Both the position numbers and the translations under genes were made by a program. A DNA stretch of 64,000 nt, from positions 1,801,501-1,865,500 of the forward strand of contig NZ_AP014627.1 of NCBI RefSeq assembly GCF_001547895.1, written 5' to 3'. The notes under the pieces were generated by a model, which was not told where the DNA came from, did not search any database, and saw only the letters and a program-made list of their open reading frames with translations. Below, in pieces: positions 62,224 to 64,000 of the stretch; the stretch's first letter is position 1; each line of letters starts with the position of its first letter. This DNA is from Pseudomonas sp. Os17. GTDB lineage: Bacteria > Pseudomonadota > Gammaproteobacteria > Pseudomonadales > Pseudomonadaceae.

Positions 62224-62302
62224 AGCAAACACAGGCGGCGTCCGTTGGGCGCAGCCACACAGAACACACGCCGTTTTCAACGGTTTTTTGAGGGGTCAGG
62301 GT

Positions 62303-62785
62303 ATGAATAAGTCGTCGTCTGCACAGGGTTCCGAAGATCCGATCCTGCAATGGGTCACCTTCAAGCTGGATAACGAGTCCTACGGCATCAACGTGATGCG
62401 CGTCCAGGAAGTGCTGCGCTACACCGAGATCGCTCCGGTGCCGGGTGCTCCGAGCTACGTGCTGGGGATCATCAACCTGCGCGGCAATGTGGTCACCGTG
62501 ATCGATACCCGCCAGCGTTTCGGCCTGGTGCCCACCGAAGTCAATGACAACACCCGGATCGTCATCATCGAAGCCGACAAGCAAGTGGTCGGGATCATGG
62601 TCGACAGCGTGGCGGAAGTGGTTTACCTGCGTCAGTCGGAAGTCGAAACCGCACCGAATGTGGGTAACGAAGAGTCGGCCAAGTTCATTCAAGGCGTCTG
62701 CAACAAGAACGGCGAACTGCTGATTCTGGTCGAGCTGGACAAGATGATGAGCGAAGAGGAATGGTCGGAACTGGAGAGTATCTGA
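62303..62785 (+). CDS. cheW: Chemotaxis adaptor protein CheW
   Basis: A 160-residue coupling protein. The CheW fold covers about residues 14-155: WVTFKLDNESYGINVMRVQEVLRYTEIAPVPGAPSYVLGIINLRGNVVTVID contains the two conserved core stretches. It bridges receptors and CheA P5. ATG 62303 with AGGGGTCAGGG upstream is chosen; the frame is open further upstream but those residues are unrelated. The next gene starts directly at its stop. Confidence 0.96.
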   Translation: MNKSSSAQGSEDPILQWVTFKLDNESYGINVMRVQEVLRYTEIAPVPGAPSYVLGIINLRGNVVTVIDTRQRFGLVPTEVNDNTRIVIIEADKQVVGIMVDSVAEVVYLRQSEVETAPNVGNEESAKFIQGVCNKNGELLILVELDKMMSEEEWSELESI

Positions 62786-63178
62786 TTGATCCTCGAGGTA
62801 GCGGTGATTGTCCTGGCGATCCTCTGGGTCGCCACTGTGGCGCTGTTTCTGTCGTACACCCGCAATCAGCGGCAGATCGCCGCCCAGCAAGCCGAAGGCG
62901 ATGCTGTGCGCGATCAGCGGATCAAGGAGCTGGCCAAGCGTGTCGACCATTACCAGAACGGTACGGTGCGCATGGGCGAGGATCTGCATGAACTGCGGGC
63001 GGTGGTGGCGCCGTTGCCGGACAAACTGGCCCAGCTGGAGCAGCGCGACCCCTCCAGCCTGTCCTTCGCCCAGGCCGCGCGCCTGGTGGGCATGGGTGCC
63101 AGCGTCGACGAACTGACCCAGTCCTGCGGCCTGACCCAGGCCGAGGCGGAACTGGTCAGCAAGCTGCACAAAGGTTGA
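62786..63178 (+). CDS. DUF2802 membrane-anchored coiled-coil protein
   Basis: A 130-residue protein starting at TTG directly after the cheW stop. TM at about residues 3-24 (LEVAVIVLAILWVATVALFLSYTR). A coiled-coil follows (about 25-90: QIAAQQAEGDAVRDQRIKELAKRVDHY). The C-terminus (SFAQAARLVGMGASVDELTQSCGLTQAEAELVSKLHKG) is the DUF2802 helix-turn-helix-like motif. Conserved after cheW in Pseudomonas, function unknown; a membrane or pole-related role is only inferred from position. Confidence 0.85.
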   Translation: MILEVAVIVLAILWVATVALFLSYTRNQRQIAAQQAEGDAVRDQRIKELAKRVDHYQNGTVRMGEDLHELRAVVAPLPDKLAQLEQRDPSSLSFAQAARLVGMGASVDELTQSCGLTQAEAELVSKLHKG

Positions 63179-63188
63179 GCTTCAGCGG

Positions 63189-63245
63189 CAAGCTGCAAGC
63201 CGTCAGCTGCAAGTTTCCAGCTTGAAGCTTGCGGCTTACAGCTTG
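63189..63245. terminator. Long inverted repeat between convergent genes (bidirectional terminator)
   Basis: Arms of 25 bp at 63189-63213 and 63221-63245 pair at 21 of 25 positions around a 7-nt loop. It lies between the end of the DUF2802 gene and the minus-strand FlhB-like gene, whose stop codon (63236-63238) lies inside the right arm. Each arm also contains direct repeats of an AGCTGCAAG-like unit. It likely ends transcription from both sides. Confidence 0.72.
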
Positions 63246-63565
63246 TAGCTGCCCTCCGTGATGTCCTTCTCCTGTTCGACCTGTTGCGGATCATGTCCGG
63301 CCGGAAACTTGCCCTTGAGGTTCCAGGCGAAGGCGATGATTTCGGCAATGGTCCGGTACAGCTCCGGCGGAATGCTCTCGCCCAGTTCCAGGCGGGCCAG
63401 CAGCTTCACCAGTTCGGCGTTCTCATAGATCGGTACTTCATAGTCCCGAGCGATCTTCAGGATGGCTTGCGCCAGTTCATCGTCGCCCTTGGCGGTGAGG
63501 GTCGGCGCTTGCTGGCCGTCGTACTTGAGGGCAATGGCCTGGCGCGGTGGTGGAGAGTCTTTCAT
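63236..63565 (-). CDS. Stand-alone FlhB C-terminal-domain protein (FlhX-like)
   Basis: A 109-residue cytoplasmic protein equal to the end of FlhB: AIALKYDGQQAPTLTAKGDDELAQAILKIARDYEVPIYE aligns with the FlhB segment after NPTH, and IPPELYRTIAEIIAFAWNLKG with its last helix. No TM segments and no NPTH cleavage site. Similar short proteins exist in many bacteria and can substitute for the cleaved FlhB fragment. ATG 63565 overlaps the stop of the upstream FliK-like gene (ATGA). The open frame continues upstream but overlaps fliK-like coding sequence. Confidence 0.87.
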   Translation of the reverse strand: MKDSPPPRQAIALKYDGQQAPTLTAKGDDELAQAILKIARDYEVPIYENAELVKLLARLELGESIPPELYRTIAEIIAFAWNLKGKFPAGHDPQQVEQEKDITEGSYKL

Positions 63566-64000
63566 GCGGTTTCGTCGACCCAGCGTTGTTCCAATCGGGT
63601 TTGCGGACCCCGGGGCGGGATGCCCAGATGGCAGTCCAGATCGCCGACATCCAGTCCCGAGGCCAGCAGGCGTTCGCGCAGGTGGCCCAGGTGGCTCTCG
63701 ATCAGGCTTGCCGTGTAGGGCCGCTCGGCCCACAGCTGGCTGGACAGGCGCCCTTGAATCAGTTGCGCCTGGACCTGCAGCGGGCCTAGCGGGTCGAGAT
63801 CGAACGCCAGGTCGACCCGCCACAGCGCCTGCTTGGACGGACGCTCTTCACGCTTGTGCGAGGGTTCAGGTTCGGGATCCGGCGCTTCTTCCCGTTGCAG
63901 CTTGACCTGCAAGGGCACGATGTCCTGCAGGTTGCGCATGGGGATCTCCAACTGCCAGGTGGTCAGTTTTCGACCATCATCGGTCAGGCCGCTCTGTTCC
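63562..64000 (-). CDS. FliK-like protein, C-terminal part (5' end outside window)
   Basis: The visible 145 residues are open from the window edge to TGA at 63564-63562. TTWQLEIPMRNLQDIVPLQVKLQREE, then LWRVDLAFDLDPLGPLQVQAQLIQG and VESHLGHLRERLLASGLDVG-like sequence (here IESHLGHLRERLLASGLDVG) match the FliK C-terminal (Flg_hook) fold. The true FliK is at 41494, so this is a second member. It forms an overlapping pair with the FlhB-like gene. Its start is beyond 64000. Confidence 0.72.
   Translation of the reverse strand, partial: EQSGLTDDGRKLTTWQLEIPMRNLQDIVPLQVKLQREEAPDPEPEPSHKREERPSKQALWRVDLAFDLDPLGPLQVQAQLIQGRLSSQLWAERPYTASLIESHLGHLRERLLASGLDVGDLDCHLGIPPRGPQTRLEQRWVDETA

Noticed and set aside
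1..64000. CRISPR arrays, rRNA, tRNA and riboswitches
   Set aside because: I looked for regular repeat-spacer patterns, tRNA-like cloverleaf sequence and long structured leaders and saw none; a covariance-model scan would be the decisive test and I could not run it.

Overview
The window is a high-GC chromosomal segment from a Pseudomonas, most like the P. fluorescens/P. protegens group, inferred from gene order, protein sequences and promoter types and not from any database search. It is almost entirely one polar-flagellum and chemotaxis locus: flgJ-flgK-flgL, a flagellin-glycosylation block, fliC-flaG-fliD-fliS-fliT, fleQ-fleS-fleR, fliE to fliJ, hsbA-hsbR-hptB, fliK to flhB, flhA-flhF-fleN-fliA, and cheY-cheZ-cheA-cheB-motC-motD-parC-parP-cheW. 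All genes are on the + strand except two at the right edge. I see no rRNA, tRNA, insertion sequence, prophage or CRISPR array.

Region by region. 1-4076: end of flgJ, then the hook-filament junction proteins FlgK and FlgL. 4197-24732: glycosylation block. It holds a 1190-residue multidomain glycosyltransferase; a CDP-6-deoxyhexose pathway (RfbF, RfbG, a 3,5-epimerase, two C-methyltransferase-type proteins, a short-chain dehydratase/reductase and a CmcI-type methyltransferase); a second large glycosyltransferase of 971 residues; a pseudaminic acid pathway (PseC, PseF, a PseG-PseH fusion, PseI, with no PseB in the window); a FabH-like ketoacyl synthase; a Maf-type flagellin glycosyltransferase; and an 89-residue protein of unknown function. 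24857-28615: flagellin behind a clear sigma-28 promoter, then FlaG, FliD cap, and FliS/FliT chaperones behind a second sigma-28 promoter. 28787-32996: master regulator FleQ and the FleSR two-component system. 33126-48517: basal body, C-ring, export ATPase and export gate, interrupted between fliJ and fliK by an HsbA/HsbR/HptB phosphorelay module. 48816-53965: FlhA, FlhF, FleN and sigma-28 (FliA), which set flagellar placement, number and late-gene expression. 54131-63178: chemotaxis core, MotCD stator, and the ParC/ParP array-positioning pair. 63236-64000 (minus strand): a stand-alone FlhB C-terminal-domain protein and the end of a FliK-like protein.

Regulation visible in the DNA fits the known Pseudomonas hierarchy. 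Good -24/-12 (sigma-54) elements precede fleS, fliE, fliK, fliL and flhA, and good sigma-28 elements precede fliC and fliS. FleQ and FleR are both sigma-54 activators encoded here, and FliA is the sigma-28 factor.

Main points for a second look: four tandem copies of a 19-residue acidic/Leu motif in the CheA linker that resembles the FliM CheY-docking peptide; the PseG-PseH fusion together with a missing pseB; a predicted methyl-branched deoxysugar pathway beside a nonulosonic acid pathway serving one short flagellin; two small translationally coupled ORFs in the pse operon; a second FlhB/FliK-like pair at the right edge; and alternative hairpins upstream of fliC.
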